Below, piece after piece: positions 19,714-30,001 of a DNA stretch of 64,000 nt. The DNA lies in contig NZ_JAPJZH010000013.1 of the NCBI RefSeq assembly GCF_027889715.1, positions 62,001 through 126,000 on the forward strand, in the 5' to 3' direction. Under the pieces are notes generated by a model. The model ran no database searches, was not told the origin of the DNA, and was given only the letters and a program-made list of their open reading frames with translations. This stretch comes from Allohoeflea poritis. Lineage in GTDB: Bacteria; Pseudomonadota; Alphaproteobacteria; Rhizobiales; Rhizobiaceae. Each line of letters starts with the position of its first letter. Positions within the stretch are counted from its first letter, which is position 1. Position numbers and translations under genes: made by a program.

Positions 19714-20273
19714 TTGCCGCTGCCGAGGATTTCCGTCAGCCGCACGCCGAAGCGTGTCTCATCTTCCTCAAGAACCGTGATCTCGCCATGCCCGATCATC
19801 CGGCCATTGACCATGATATCGACGGTTTCGCCGATCTTGCGGTCGAGCGATATGGTTGCGCCCTCGTCGAGGCTCATCAGGCTCGACACTTTCATGCGCG
19901 TCTTGCCGAGAACGATCTGAACGTCGACGGGAATCTCCATGATGATGTCGGCATTGGGGATATTGCCGCTCGCACCTGTCGTTTGACCCATGGCCGGCGC
20001 TGCGGGTTCCGTTGCAAACGGCTCGGCGGAAAAATCGCCTCCGATATCACCGGTCTCGGACAAAGGGTCGGTCTCCTCGGTTGCCGTTTCGGGGAAATCG
20101 TCCATGGACAGTCCGCCCGCGCCAAACGGATCTTCTTCTTCGTTGCTGTTGCCCAGTGAGCCGGCGGCGTCTTTTTCCAGAACGCCGCGCAGATCGCCGA
20201 TTGCCTGATCCAGTTCAGCGTCCGGTTCTTCGGCCGGCGTATCCTCGTCCTTCATGGCCTTGTTGTCAGACAT
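19710..20273 (-). CDS. fliN: Flagellar motor switch protein FliN
   Basis: The protein has 187 residues. The first 100 are acidic and proline-rich without a fold; the last 80 form the SpoA domain (IPVDVQIVLGKTRMKVSSL, LDRKIGETVDIMVNGR). It builds the C-ring with FliM and FliG. AAGGA lies 9 bases before ATG 20273 and 3 bases before ATG 20279, so the inner start is preferred, adding or losing two residues only. Confidence 0.95.
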   Translation of the reverse strand: MSDNKAMKDEDTPAEEPDAELDQAIGDLRGVLEKDAAGSLGNSNEEEDPFGAGGLSMDDFPETATEETDPLSETGDIGGDFSAEPFATEPAAPAMGQTTGASGNIPNADIIMEIPVDVQIVLGKTRMKVSSLMSLDEGATISLDRKIGETVDIMVNGRMIGHGEITVLEEDETRFGVRLTEILGSGK

Positions 20274-20330
20274 AGTCATGTGTCCTTCGTCTCGTTGTCC
20301 TTGCGGCGCCGGACGCCGCGGCTTGTTCGC

Positions 20331-21275
20331 TTACCCCGGGGCGATGTCCCGCATCAGCTCGTGTTCGTGGCGGTGCGGCTCCTGCACCCGGACCGTGTAC
20401 CGGTTGCCGGCCTTGCCGAACTCGCACCAGAAGAGTTCCTTGCCGCCGGCCGACAGCAGCGTGCGCACGCCGCCCTCGTCATCAAAAGGCAGGACATCGC
20501 CTTCCTGCAGACGCGCCACTTCACCCAGCGTCAACGCGCTCAGCGATATGCGCGCCTCAAGCAGCACATGGGAATGGCTGACCTGGGTCGTCAGTTGCCT
20601 GGCCCAGCTCGGCCGTTCCGGTTTCAGCGGTTTTCCGTCCTCCTGCTCGGCGATTTTCGATTTCAGCAGCGGGCGCTGGGGCAGCACAACCATGAACGGC
20701 GCCTCGACCGATCCGAGGCGAACTTGAAATGTGAGCAGCACACACGGCGTGTTCTCCTTGCCCTCCTCGAGCTCCGGCTGTTCCTGCGTCGCTTGGCCGG
20801 CCGTTGCTTCCTTGGGCACCGGCAATGCAATTGCGGATTTCAGGCTTTCGGCGAACTGGGCGAAGAGGATCGTCGAGACATCGAGTTCGATCTCCGACAG
20901 TTCGCGCGGCTTGATCTTCTTGCCCTCCGGAACGCCGCCGCCGAGCATGCATTCCATGACGGCGATGACGAAGACGGTGTTGGCTGCCAGCGTGATGTCA
21001 TCGCACCAGCCGTCGATAAAGACCGGGCAGATGACGGAATTGACGTCGAATTCCGCGATCAGCTCCGATCGCGGACCGGCCTTGAAACTGTCGAACTCGA
21101 CATCGACCGGCTCTCCGATGGCCTTGCCGGCGTTGAGCGCCAGCGACAGGCCGGTCATCTCGGCCAGCATGAGGCACTGCATTTCCAGTGTGTCCCGGTC
21201 GCCGGACTGCCCCGTCATGCGCTGCAGGAGCGCGGCGTCGAAGCGTTCGGCTGCTGTGGTTGCCTCGTCGTTCAT
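20331..21275 (-). CDS. fliM: Flagellar motor switch protein FliM
   Basis: The protein has 314 residues and lies 4 bases after the motA stop. Its last 90 residues form a SpoA domain (ISLSALTLGEVARLQEGDVL) and the middle is a CheC-like fold, as in the diverged FliM of rhizobia. A classical LSQxEIDALL CheY-binding N-terminus is not visible, as in other Rhizobiales. The longer frame to 21296 would start inside motA and is not preferred. Confidence 0.88.
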   Translation of the reverse strand: MNDEATTAAERFDAALLQRMTGQSGDRDTLEMQCLMLAEMTGLSLALNAGKAIGEPVDVEFDSFKAGPRSELIAEFDVNSVICPVFIDGWCDDITLAANTVFVIAVMECMLGGGVPEGKKIKPRELSEIELDVSTILFAQFAESLKSAIALPVPKEATAGQATQEQPELEEGKENTPCVLLTFQVRLGSVEAPFMVVLPQRPLLKSKIAEQEDGKPLKPERPSWARQLTTQVSHSHVLLEARISLSALTLGEVARLQEGDVLPFDDEGGVRTLLSAGGKELFWCEFGKAGNRYTVRVQEPHRHEHELMRDIAPG

Positions 21276-21279
21276 CGGA

Positions 21280-22158
21280 TCAGGCCGCTTTCGCATCGCC
21301 GCCGCTTCCGGCGCTCATCATCTCCTGCTCGACCGCATCGATCGACGGGCGTTCGTAGGAGGAGATGGTCTTGCGGCCGTGCTCGAGCGCCACCTGTGGA
21401 ACCGAGCCGTTCATATAGGCAAGCAGTGTCTGCTTGACGATGACATAGAGGCGGTTCTGCTTTTCGCGAACAATCTTGATCTGTGCCGCGATCGGCCCGA
21501 GCACGGAATAGGACAGGAAAATGCCCAGGAACGTGCCGACGAGGGCCGCGCCAATCAGCGCACCGAGGATTTCCGGGGACTGGTCGATGGCGCCCATCGC
21601 CTTGATGACGCCGAGAACGGCGGCGACGATGCCGATGGCCGGACAGGCATCCGACACGGTCACGATGGCATGGTAGGATTTCAGCTTGTCATGCTCGATC
21701 GTGTTGATTTCCTCGTCCATCAACGACTCGATCTCGTGCGGGCGCGCATTGCCGATGATGATCAGCCGGACGTAGTCGCAGATGAATGCCGTCAATTCGT
21801 GATTGGCGAGCACGGTCGGCGCTGTCTGGAAGATGCTCGATTCCTCGGGATTGTCGATATGCGCTTCGATCTCGTTGCGCGACTTCGACCTGAGATCGCG
21901 CATCAGCCCGTAGAGCACGGCCAGCGTGTCGAGATAATCGCGCTCCTTGGGCACCGCGAATTTGAACGCCTCCCAAAGGGCCTTGCCGGAATCCTTGATG
22001 GTCTTCATCGGGTTGGCGACCAGGAATCCGCCAAAAGCCGCGCCGCCGATGATCAGCAGCTCGTAGGGCTGCATCAGGACGCTGAGATAGCCGCCCATGG
22101 CCATGTAGCCGCCGAGTATGCATCCGAAGGTGACGACAAGTCCTATGATGATGTTCAT
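21280..22158 (-). CDS. motA: Flagellar stator protein MotA
   Basis: The protein has 292 residues and four membrane helices, starting [20 protein letters not shown]. The cytoplasmic loop carries the FliG-facing charged residues ([14 protein letters not shown]) and the proline of the third helix is in [17 protein letters not shown]. It conducts protons with MotB, which is encoded 14 kb away at 36.7 kb. The frame upstream of ATG 22158 is open but not coding. It is the first gene of the minus-strand operon. Confidence 0.97.
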   Translation of the reverse strand: MNIIIGLVVTFGCILGGYMAMGGYLSVLMQPYELLIIGGAAFGGFLVANPMKTIKDSGKALWEAFKFAVPKERDYLDTLAVLYGLMRDLRSKSRNEIEAHIDNPEESSIFQTAPTVLANHELTAFICDYVRLIIIGNARPHEIESLMDEEINTIEHDKLKSYHAIVTVSDACPAIGIVAAVLGVIKAMGAIDQSPEILGALIGAALVGTFLGIFLSYSVLGPIAAQIKIVREKQNRLYVIVKQTLLAYMNGSVPQVALEHGRKTISSYERPSIDAVEQEMMSAGSGGDAKAA

Positions 22159-22346
22159 GGGCGGGCACGACTCTTTTGCTGAAAACGTCGCGCTAGAGGT
22201 ACGTGCTCTGGCTTGCGTGAAGCTTGACCTTTCATGCGGCGCGGCCCGTCCTGCGAAAGCTTCGCACAAGGCTGCGACCGTAGTTTCGGCTTCAGCAAGG
22301 ATGGGCGTGTTGGCGGCCCGCGCCGAAGGCAAACGACGAGAGCACG
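22159..22346. promoter_or_regulatory. Divergent promoter region between motA and the flgF operon
   Basis: A 188-base gap separates two head-to-head operons and must hold promoters for both. No consensus sigma-70, sigma-28 or sigma-54 boxes stand out by eye. Confidence 0.4.
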
Positions 22347-23123
22347 ATGGTAACCACCTACACAAGCTATCTGAACATCGCCAACAATCTGGACCGCTCC
22401 ATACAGCTGGCCAGCGAGCAGCCGATCGTCGCGCGCGAGACCGAATATTACCTGGCCAATGTCGGAAAGATCGATACGGTCGATGAATTCATGGCCGACA
22501 GCCGCATCTACAATTATGCGCTGAAGGCCCATGGGCTGGAGGAGATGTCCTATGCCAAGGCCTTCATCCGCAAGGTCCTGACCGAAGGCATCGACAACAC
22601 CGACGCATTCGCCAACCAGTTGACCGATACCCGGTACCGTGATCTTGCCGAGGCGTTCAACTTCGCCCGACATGGCGACACCGCGACCGTCTTCACCGTC
22701 GCGCAGCAGGGCACGGTCGACAAATATGTTCGCCTGACACTTGAGGAGGACGCCGGCAACGCCAATGAGGGTGTCCGCCTGGCGCTCTATTTCGAGCGCA
22801 TGGCACCCACCCTCGAAAATGCCTACGAGATCCTGTCGGATACGGCGCTGTCAGCGGTCGCGCGCACCATTCTCAGCTTGCCGGACGAGTATGCCTATAC
22901 CGACATCGACAAGCAGGCGGCGTTTTTCGAGGCCAATCTGGACTTCGCGGATTTCAAGGATCCGGCCAAGCTCAGCGAGCTGATGCAGCGCTTTACGAGC
23001 CTTTGGGAAATAAACAATCCGTCGACCGCGCTGAATGCGGCCTCCTTGCTGTCTCCATTCTCACCGAGGGAAATCTCCCCCGACCTGATGATTGCCATCA
23101 ACAATCTCAAGCTCGGCGGCTAG
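22347..23123 (+). CDS. DUF1217-family flagellar-cluster protein
   Basis: The protein has 258 residues, is almost entirely helical and acidic, and starts [19 protein letters not shown]. It resembles the DUF1217 family found next to flgF in rhizobial flagellar clusters. It has no signal peptide or membrane helix. It leads the operon that continues into flgF (9-base gap), so a role in flagellar assembly is likely but its step is not established. Confidence 0.75.
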   Translation: MVTTYTSYLNIANNLDRSIQLASEQPIVARETEYYLANVGKIDTVDEFMADSRIYNYALKAHGLEEMSYAKAFIRKVLTEGIDNTDAFANQLTDTRYRDLAEAFNFARHGDTATVFTVAQQGTVDKYVRLTLEEDAGNANEGVRLALYFERMAPTLENAYEILSDTALSAVARTILSLPDEYAYTDIDKQAAFFEANLDFADFKDPAKLSELMQRFTSLWEINNPSTALNAASLLSPFSPREISPDLMIAINNLKLGG

Positions 23124-23132
23124 GGCGGAATC

Positions 23133-23843
23133 ATGCAGTCATCACTTTACGTCGCGCTATCCTCGCAGATCGCACTTGAGAACCGGCTGAACACGCTTGC
23201 CGACAATATCGCCAATGCCAGCACTATCGGATATCGGCCGACCGAAATCCGGTTCGAATCGCTGCTCAGCGACAACACCGCCTTTGTGTCGGAAGGCCAA
23301 ACCTATCTGTCGACCATCGGCGGCGGGATGACACAAACGGAAAACCTGCTGGATTTCGCGGTCCAGGGCGAGGGGTGGTTCGCTATCGAAACACCTGCCG
23401 GCCTGACTCTGACCCGGGACGGACGCTTCACCATGGCCGAGGGTGGCGATCTGGTGACATTGAACGGCTACCCCGTGCTGGACCCGGGCGGTGCGCCGAT
23501 CCAGCTGGATGGTGCCGCCGGTCCTCCGGAAGTGTCCCGCGACGGGCTGTTGCGGCAGAACGGCGCGGTGGTCGGCTCCATCGGTGTCTACGCGGCGGAT
23601 CTTGAACAGGGCTTCATCCGTTTTGAAAACAGCGGGATTGTTCCGACGGCAAATCCCGAACCGATCGTCGACAGGGCGAATTCCGGTGTCCTGCAGGGCT
23701 ATCTCGAGGATTCCGGCGTCAATGCCATGTCCGAGATGAGCCGGCTTATCATGGTGACACGCGCGTTCGAAAATGCGGCAAGCCTGATCAAGGAGGGAGA
23801 GAACACCCTTGATGAGGCGGTCCGCACATTAGGGACCACGTAA
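23133..23843 (+). CDS. flgF: Flagellar proximal rod protein FlgF
   Basis: A 236-residue rod protein with the N-terminal family motif (NRLNTLADNIANASTIGYR) and the C-terminal coiled segment (MSEMSRLIMVTRAFENAASL). It is distinguished from FlgG by its shorter length and by position beside fliI, as in other rhizobia. It is exported through the flagellar type III system and needs no signal peptide. Confidence 0.92.
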   Translation: MQSSLYVALSSQIALENRLNTLADNIANASTIGYRPTEIRFESLLSDNTAFVSEGQTYLSTIGGGMTQTENLLDFAVQGEGWFAIETPAGLTLTRDGRFTMAEGGDLVTLNGYPVLDPGGAPIQLDGAAGPPEVSRDGLLRQNGAVVGSIGVYAADLEQGFIRFENSGIVPTANPEPIVDRANSGVLQGYLEDSGVNAMSEMSRLIMVTRAFENAASLIKEGENTLDEAVRTLGTT

Positions 23844-23871
23844 TGCGGCTTTTTCGCCGAAGGGCTGAGCG

Positions 23872-25275
23872 ATGTCCGAGGTGACGAACGCGCCGGCCGG
23901 CATCCGGCGCCGGTCGGCAACGCTGGACGCCTTCGAGCGGCTGGTTGGACGGTTCTCCAATCCCGATGAACTGGTGCGTCGCGGCGGGCTTGTCACCACC
24001 ATCACGCCCAACAATTACGAAGTGTCCGGCCTTTCGCCCTATGTGTGCCTCGGCGACTATGTCGAGCACCACGGGCGCGCCGGCATGACCCTGGGTGAAG
24101 TGGTCAAGGTCGAGCCGCACGCCGTCATCGTGTGCCCGGTGGAGCGCGGCGAGGCGATCGCCATCGGCGATCCCGTCATTCGTTTCGGTGCGTTTCGTAT
24201 TGCGCCCGACGCCAGCTGGTGCGGGCGCACCATCAACGCGCTTGGACAGCCGATAGACGGACTTGGCGCTCTGGAGCCGGGAAAGCGCCGGCGGGCGGTC
24301 GCCAACGACGCACCGGCCTCGATGACCCGGCAGCGGGTCAACAAGCCGCTGAAAACAGGCATCCGTGCCATCGACATATTTTCTCCGCTATGCCTCGGGC
24401 AGCGTCTGGGGATTTTCGCCGGATCGGGTGTCGGCAAGTCGACGCTCCTGTCGATGCTGACCCGAGCCGAGGCCTTTGACCGTGCCGTTATCGCGCTGGT
24501 CGGCGAGCGCGGTCGCGAAGTGCGCGAATTCATCGAGGATACGCTGGGCGAGCAGATGGGCAAATCCGTTGCCGTCGTCGCGACCAGCGACGAGAGTCCG
24601 ATGGTGCGCCGCATGGCCCCGATGACCGCCATGACCGTGGCGGAACATTTTCGCGACAATGGCGAAAACGTCCTTCTTGTGGTCGACAGCGTAACCCGCT
24701 TTGCCCACGCCATACGCGAAGTCAGCGTCGCATCGGGCGAATTGCCCGTTGCCCGGGGCTATCCGGCGACGGTGTTCACCGAACTGCCTCGGTTGCTTGA
24801 GCGTGCAGGACCCGGCGGCGCCAATGCCGGCTCGATCACCGCCATTGTCTCGATCCTGGTTGACGGCGACAACCACAATGATCCGATCGCCGACTCGACC
24901 CGTGGCATACTTGACGGGCACATCGTTCTCGAACGCAGCCTGGCGGAGGAAGGCCGTTATCCGCCGATCAATCCTTTGGCTTCCATATCGCGGCTTGCGC
25001 GAACCGCCTGGGAACCGGATGAGGAAAAGCTGGTGATCAGGCTGCGTGCCCTGATCCAGCGCTACGAGGAGACCAAGGATCTCAGATTGTTGGGCGGCTA
25101 CAAACCCGGATCGGACAGCGAACTGGATCTCGCGGTCCAGCAGGTGCCGGTCATCTACGACATTCTGAGGCAACAGCCGCATGACAAGCCCGCGCGCGAC
25201 GCCTTCAACGATCTTGCCGATGCCATGAAACATGCTGCTGCCAAGGCGCAGCAGGAACAAAAGCCCGCACAATGA
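23872..25275 (+). CDS. fliI: Flagellum-specific ATPase FliI
   Basis: A 467-residue F1-beta-like ATPase with Walker A (FAGSGVGKST), Walker B (NVLLVVDSVTRFA) and the family block GYPATVFTELPRLLERAG. It drives unfolding and release of export substrates. No fliH is annotated nearby; the gene at 36041-36700 may be its partner. Confidence 0.97.
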   Translation: MSEVTNAPAGIRRRSATLDAFERLVGRFSNPDELVRRGGLVTTITPNNYEVSGLSPYVCLGDYVEHHGRAGMTLGEVVKVEPHAVIVCPVERGEAIAIGDPVIRFGAFRIAPDASWCGRTINALGQPIDGLGALEPGKRRRAVANDAPASMTRQRVNKPLKTGIRAIDIFSPLCLGQRLGIFAGSGVGKSTLLSMLTRAEAFDRAVIALVGERGREVREFIEDTLGEQMGKSVAVVATSDESPMVRRMAPMTAMTVAEHFRDNGENVLLVVDSVTRFAHAIREVSVASGELPVARGYPATVFTELPRLLERAGPGGANAGSITAIVSILVDGDNHNDPIADSTRGILDGHIVLERSLAEEGRYPPINPLASISRLARTAWEPDEEKLVIRLRALIQRYEETKDLRLLGGYKPGSDSELDLAVQQVPVIYDILRQQPHDKPARDAFNDLADAMKHAAAKAQQEQKPAQ

Positions 25276-25288
25276 CCAGAGCGCATCC

Positions 25289-25852
25289 ATGAGCGACAAA
25301 AAGCAAACAGCCTCGCATGACGACGATCTGCCTGAAGTGCCGCAGGGCGATGGCGATCGCGCCGATCGGATGCTGATCGGCGCGGGTCTTGCGATCGCGG
25401 CCTTTGCCGCATTCTTCCCATGGTACGTATTTCTCAATCAGGAAGATTTCGGAATACAGCCTTACTCGCTTTCGACCGGCCGCGATATGGCCGGCATGCC
25501 CGGTCGCGGCGCGGTCAGCGTTTCGCCGCTGTCGATCCCTGATTCCGAAGAGGAAGCGCAGGACGAGGATTTCGATTCAATCACCACGGCGACCATTACG
25601 CTCGACGGCGAGGAAGGTGAATACGAAGCCGAGGACGATGGCGAGGTTCCCCAGCAGGCCTTTCCCGGCGTTTCATCCGCCTTTCGCCTCCTGCATGTCG
25701 TCAACGGCCGGGCCCTGATCGAGGATGGAAACGGCGTATACGTTGTTCGCGTGGGGTCGATTTTGCCCGACGACAGCCGGCTGGCGACCCTCGAACAGCG
25801 CGATGGGCGCTGGGTCATCGTTACCTCCGACGGCGAAGTCATAGAACGGTAG
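25289..25852 (+). CDS. Hypothetical single-span membrane protein between fliI and flgB
   Basis: The protein has 187 residues: a charged cytoplasmic N-terminus, one membrane helix (MLIGAGLAIAAFAAFFPWYVF), a long acidic stretch (about 90-130) and a compact beta-rich C-terminus (VVRVGSILPDDSRLATLEQR). I do not recognise a named family. Rhizobial clusters carry a gene of similar shape in this position. Because it starts 13 bases after fliI it is likely in the same transcript. ATG 25289 is chosen over an earlier overlapping start. Confidence 0.75.
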   Translation: MSDKKQTASHDDDLPEVPQGDGDRADRMLIGAGLAIAAFAAFFPWYVFLNQEDFGIQPYSLSTGRDMAGMPGRGAVSVSPLSIPDSEEEAQDEDFDSITTATITLDGEEGEYEAEDDGEVPQQAFPGVSSAFRLLHVVNGRALIEDGNGVYVVRVGSILPDDSRLATLEQRDGRWVIVTSDGEVIER

Positions 25853-25948
25853 CCCCTGCGGCTCCGGCCGAATTTGCGTGCACACAGGCCCCGCGCAAGT
25901 CCCGCGCAAGATTGAATTCCTAGTTTGCCCGCCAAAGGGGAGATTCGG

Positions 25949-26326
25949 ATGGAGCCGATCCAGCTGTTTCAACTAGCATCGGACAAGGCGCATTGGCTGT
26001 CTGTCCGGCAAAGTGTGGTGGCCGGCAACATCGCAAACGCCAACACGCCGGACTATGTCGCGATGGATATCGATCCGTTCGAGACGGTGCTCAACTCCGT
26101 CGGCTCGCGCATGGCCGCCACCCATCCGGCGCATTTCACGGAAGACCCGCTGCGCGGATCGGTACGGGCGGATACCGGCCAGGATCTGAACGTATCGCCT
26201 TCCGGCAACGCCGTGTCGCTTGAGGAAGAACTGATCAAGGCGGGCGATATCCGCAAGGAATACGAACTCAGTACCGGCCTCATGCGCACCTTTCACCGCA
26301 TGATGCTGCAGACGGTGGCGAAATGA
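25949..26326 (+). CDS. flgB: Flagellar basal-body rod protein FlgB
   Basis: A 125-residue rod protein with the motif [15 protein letters not shown] and a C-terminal helix. GGGGAG lies 7 bases before ATG 25949, which fixes this start over 25925. It overlaps flgC by ATGA. The 96 bases before it contain a tandem CCCGCGCAAG duplication (around 25890-25910) of unknown meaning. Confidence 0.95.
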   Translation: MEPIQLFQLASDKAHWLSVRQSVVAGNIANANTPDYVAMDIDPFETVLNSVGSRMAATHPAHFTEDPLRGSVRADTGQDLNVSPSGNAVSLEEELIKAGDIRKEYELSTGLMRTFHRMMLQTVAK

Positions 26327-26748
26327 CGGTGATCGATCCCCTTTCGGCGGCCCTCAGAACCGCTGCTTCCGGACTTGAGGCCCAGTCCGTTCGCCTTCGC
26401 GTGGTGGCGGAGAACATGGCCAATGCGCAGACCACGGGCGCGGCGCCCGGGGCCGATCCCTATCAGCGCAAGACCATCGGTTTCGTATCCGAACTCGATG
26501 CGCTGACCGGCGCTTCGATGGTCCGCATCGAATCGATCGGCAAGGACAATTCGGATTTTTCGATCGAATACGATCCCGGGCACTCGGCCGCCGACGCCGA
26601 AGGCATGGTCAAGCTGCCCAATGTGAATGTGCTCGTGGAGATGGCCGACATGCGCGAGGCAAACCGCTCCTACGAGGCCAATCTGCAGACCATCAAGCAG
26701 GCCCGCGAGCTGATTTCCATGACCATTGATCTGTTGAGGACGTCGTGA
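26323..26748 (+). CDS. flgC: Flagellar basal-body rod protein FlgC
   Basis: A 141-residue rod protein ([15 protein letters not shown] at the N-terminus; [19 protein letters not shown] at the C-terminus). It overlaps both neighbours by a few bases, which indicates coupled translation of flgB-flgC-fliE. Confidence 0.96.
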   Translation: MTVIDPLSAALRTAASGLEAQSVRLRVVAENMANAQTTGAAPGADPYQRKTIGFVSELDALTGASMVRIESIGKDNSDFSIEYDPGHSAADAEGMVKLPNVNVLVEMADMREANRSYEANLQTIKQARELISMTIDLLRTS

Positions 26749-27077
26749 TGATCGAACTGGCCGGCACCGCCGCAATCACGTCTTTGACCCGGCCGGCCGG
26801 CGAAACCGCCGACGTCGCGGCGCAGTCGTCCGCGGCCGGTGCAGCAACCGGCTCCGGCGACTCCGAATTCGCCGCGATGCTGTCCGACATGGTCGCCGAC
26901 ATGACCGCGACCATTCGCCAGGGCGAGGAAATGTCGATGAAAGGCATCAACGGTCAGGCTGGAACACAGGAAGTCGTCGATGCGGTCATGAGCGCTGAGC
27001 GCACGCTGCAGACCGCGATCGCCGTGCGCGACAAGATCGTCACCGCCTATCTCGAAATCAGCCGAATGGCCATCTGA
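26748..27077 (+). CDS. fliE: Flagellar hook-basal body protein FliE
   Basis: A 109-residue protein that joins the MS ring to the rod. The C-terminal half is diagnostic ([26 protein letters not shown]). ATG 26748 shares its first base with the last base of the flgC stop; GTG 26745 is a weaker alternative. Confidence 0.94.
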   Translation: MIELAGTAAITSLTRPAGETADVAAQSSAAGAATGSGDSEFAAMLSDMVADMTATIRQGEEMSMKGINGQAGTQEVVDAVMSAERTLQTAIAVRDKIVTAYLEISRMAI

Positions 27078-27088
27078 GGAGAAAGCCA

Positions 27089-27874
27089 ATGAAAGCACTG
27101 GCCATCGCTGCGACGGGCATGAACGCCCAGCAACTCAATCTCGAAGTCATCGCGAACAACATCGCCAACATCAACACGACCGGTTTCAAGCGCGCGCGCG
27201 CTGAATTTTCGGACCTGCTTTATCAGGTCGAGAAGGCGCAGGGCGTTCCCACCGCGGCCAATCAGGCGATTGTTCCCGAGGGCGCCTATATCGGCCTCGG
27301 CGTGCAGACCATGGCGATCCGAAACGTTCATATCCAGGGTTCGTTGGTCAATACAGGAAACGCGATGGATCTGGCGCTCGTCGGACGCGGCTGGTTCCAG
27401 GTCCAGAATACCGATGGCGAAACACTCTACACGCGGTCCGGGGCGCTCAATACCAATGCCAATGGCCAGATTGTGACGGCTGACGGCTACCCGATTGAGC
27501 CTGCCATAACCATTCCACAGGACACCAGCGAGACAGTGATCACCAAGTCCGGGCAGGTCTTTGTAAGGGTCGGCGATGATGCCAACCTGCAAGAGGTCGG
27601 GCAGATCACCATCGCCAATTTTGTGAATGAGGCCGGCCTGGCGCCGCTGGGCGATAATCTGTTCCAGGAAACCGAGGCTTCGGGCACGGCGATCGTCGGC
27701 GTGCCCGACGATCCGGGATTTGCCTCCATTGAGCAGGGCTATCTCGAGGCCTCCAATGTCGATGCCGTGAAGGAGATCACCGATCTGATTTCCGCTCAAC
27801 GCGCCTATGAGATGAACTCCAAGGTGATCAAGGCGGCCGACGAGATGGCGGCGATCGTTTCGCAGAACATGTGA
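27089..27874 (+). CDS. flgG: Flagellar distal rod protein FlgG
   Basis: The protein has 261 residues, the usual FlgG length, with [18 protein letters not shown] at the N-terminus and the C-terminal [12 protein letters not shown] segment. GAGGAGAAAG precedes the ATG. It forms the distal rod through the L and P rings encoded just downstream. Confidence 0.97.
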   Translation: MKALAIAATGMNAQQLNLEVIANNIANINTTGFKRARAEFSDLLYQVEKAQGVPTAANQAIVPEGAYIGLGVQTMAIRNVHIQGSLVNTGNAMDLALVGRGWFQVQNTDGETLYTRSGALNTNANGQIVTADGYPIEPAITIPQDTSETVITKSGQVFVRVGDDANLQEVGQITIANFVNEAGLAPLGDNLFQETEASGTAIVGVPDDPGFASIEQGYLEASNVDAVKEITDLISAQRAYEMNSKVIKAADEMAAIVSQNM

Positions 27875-27900
27875 TCCAACAGAACGCAGAGTATTACGCG

Positions 27901-28356
27901 ATGATGATCCGGGCCGCCCTCGCCATTTCCCTGTTCCTGCTGGCAGGCGCATGGCGCGTGGCGGCCGCCGAGCCCTATGCGGTCATTCCGAAGCAGATCA
28001 TCTATCCCGGCGAAACGGTCGAGGCGCATATGCTGGAAATGGTCAAGGTGACCAACCGGAATGTGCGGCGCGACTTTGCGTCCTCCATGGACCAGGTGGA
28101 AGGCATGATCGCCAAGCGGACCCTGCTGCCGGGTCGCGTTGTTCCGGTATCGTCCGTGCGCGAGCCCTATACGGTGGAGCGCGGTTCCGTGGTGACGATG
28201 GTCTTTTCGCAGAACGGATTGATGATCACGGCCCCGGGCAGCCCCCTGAAGAATGGCACCGTCGGCGATTTCATTCGCGTGCGCAACGTCAACACCGGTG
28301 TCATGGTCTCCGGCACTGTGATGGCCGACGGCACGATCCGGGTTGCAGCGCAATGA
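27901..28356 (+). CDS. flgA: P-ring assembly chaperone FlgA
   Basis: A 151-residue periplasmic protein with a Sec signal peptide (IRAALAISLFLLAGAWRVAA-AEP) and the SAF-like domain (VIPKQIIYPGETVEA, VVPVSSVREPYTVERG). ATG 27901 is chosen because the signal peptide then starts at once; the GTG at 27871 overlapping flgG would add ten polar residues in front of it. It helps FlgI polymerise. Confidence 0.93.
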   Translation: MMIRAALAISLFLLAGAWRVAAAEPYAVIPKQIIYPGETVEAHMLEMVKVTNRNVRRDFASSMDQVEGMIAKRTLLPGRVVPVSSVREPYTVERGSVVTMVFSQNGLMITAPGSPLKNGTVGDFIRVRNVNTGVMVSGTVMADGTIRVAAQ

Positions 28357-29459
28357 GGTGGGCGGCGGCGGCACTCGCGATAGCGATTGGTCTTGCATCG
28401 GCCTTTCAGGCGGCGGCGGCATCGCGCATCAAGGATATTGCCTCCCTGCAGAGCGCCCGCCAGAACCAGCTTATCGGCTATGGCCTCGTCATCGGTCTCC
28501 AGGGGAGCGGCGACAGCCTTCGCGGTTCTCCCTTCACCGAACAGTCCCTGCGCGCAATGCTGGAGAATCTGGGCATTGCTACGGAAGGCGAGTCGGCCCG
28601 CGTAAACAATGTAGCGGCGGTGATCGTCACCGCCGACCTGCCACCCTTCGCAAGCGTCGGTTCGCGCATCGATGTCAGCGTCTCGTCGCTTGGCGATGCC
28701 ACATCCTTGCGCGGCGGCATTCTTGTCATGACGCCGCTATCGGCTGCCGATGGAGACATCTACGCCGTTTCGCAAGGCTCCGTGGTCGTATCCGGATTTA
28801 CGGCGGAAGGGGACGCGCAGACCCTCACATCGGGCGTTACCACGACGGGGCGGGTACCGGGCGGTGCGATCATTGAGCGCGAGATCCCGATGCGTTTCAG
28901 CGAAACCGGCCACCTGACCTTCCAGTTGCGCAACCCGGATTTTTCGACGGCCGTCTCGGTCGCCGACGCCATCAACCGTCATACCGGCAAGCGATACGGC
29001 CGCATGCTGGCCAGCGCCAACGATTCGACAACCGTGAGCGTTTCACGGCCCAAGAATGTCGCGCTGCCGCGTTTCGTTGCCGAGATCGAGCGGCTGATGG
29101 TCGAGACCGATGCACCGGCCCGTGTTGTCGTCAATGAGCGCACCGGAACGATCGTCATGGGGCATGACGTGCGCATTTCGAAGGTGGCGGTCAGCCACGG
29201 GACGCTGACCATCCGGGTGAATGAATCGCCCGTCATCTCGCAGCCTCTGCCATTCAGCGATGGCGTGACGGCGGTCGAACCGCTGACCGATATCACCGCC
29301 ATGACGGAAGGCGGGCAGGTGGCAATAATCAACGGACCCAATCTTCAGACGCTGGTCGCCGGACTGAACAGCATCGGCGTTCGCCCCGACGGGATCATCG
29401 CGATCCTGCAGGGCATCAAGTCCGCAGGCGCCCTGCAGGCGGAACTGGTGCTGCAATGA
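28353..29459 (+). CDS. flgI: Flagellar P-ring protein FlgI
   Basis: A 368-residue periplasmic protein with a signal peptide (AAAALAIAIGLASAFQAAA) and the family start SRIKDIASLQSARQNQLIGY. The ATG at 28353 overlaps the flgA stop; the longer frame from 27951 lies inside flgA. It forms the ring around the rod in the peptidoglycan layer. Confidence 0.97.
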   Translation: MRWAAAALAIAIGLASAFQAAAASRIKDIASLQSARQNQLIGYGLVIGLQGSGDSLRGSPFTEQSLRAMLENLGIATEGESARVNNVAAVIVTADLPPFASVGSRIDVSVSSLGDATSLRGGILVMTPLSAADGDIYAVSQGSVVVSGFTAEGDAQTLTSGVTTTGRVPGGAIIEREIPMRFSETGHLTFQLRNPDFSTAVSVADAINRHTGKRYGRMLASANDSTTVSVSRPKNVALPRFVAEIERLMVETDAPARVVVNERTGTIVMGHDVRISKVAVSHGTLTIRVNESPVISQPLPFSDGVTAVEPLTDITAMTEGGQVAIINGPNLQTLVAGLNSIGVRPDGIIAILQGIKSAGALQAELVLQ

Positions 29460-30001
29460 CGAAAACCGCGCGACCTATCCTGAGCAAATTGTTTGCCGCG
29501 GCCCTGGCGCTGGCAACGGGCCTCGGCGCCTGGGGTCTGCCGCTGAGCCTGTCGATTGCTGCCGAAAAGGACGACGAGGCGATCCAGAACGAGATCACCG
29601 ACGAGATCCGCGCCTTCTGCACGAACATCGCCGATGCGGCGCGCGACCGGCGCTATCTGCTGCAGAAGAGCGAACTCGAACAATTGCAGTCGGATATCGA
29701 GGACCGCATCGCGACGCTGGAAAAGCGCCGCGCCGAATATGAACACTGGCTGAAGCTGCGCAATGATTTCCTGGTCAAGGCGGAAGGCGGCCTGGTCGAG
29801 ATATACAAGAATATGCGGGCCGATTCGGCGGCGGAGAAGCTCGAGCTCGTCGACGTGAACGTCGCGGCCGCCATCATCATGAAACTGAAACCGCGGCTTG
29901 CCAGCCAGATCCTCAACGAGATGGAAGCCGAGACGGCCGCGAACCTCACCAGCATCATAGCCAGCGCCGCGGATGCCAACATACCGGATGAACCGTCATG
30001 A
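29456..30001 (+). CDS. motE: MotE, periplasmic chaperone for MotC
   Basis: A 181-residue protein with a signal peptide ending near SLSIAAEKDD, then a coiled-coil rich in Glu/Arg (LQSDIEDRIATLEKRRAEYE) and a C-terminal MgtE-N-like helical segment (AAAIIMKLKPRLASQILNEM). Position between flgI and flgH and the fold match MotE, which in Sinorhizobium stabilises MotC in the periplasm; motC is at 37993-39264. Confidence 0.85.
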   Translation: MTKTARPILSKLFAAALALATGLGAWGLPLSLSIAAEKDDEAIQNEITDEIRAFCTNIADAARDRRYLLQKSELEQLQSDIEDRIATLEKRRAEYEHWLKLRNDFLVKAEGGLVEIYKNMRADSAAEKLELVDVNVAAAIIMKLKPRLASQILNEMEAETAANLTSIIASAADANIPDEPS

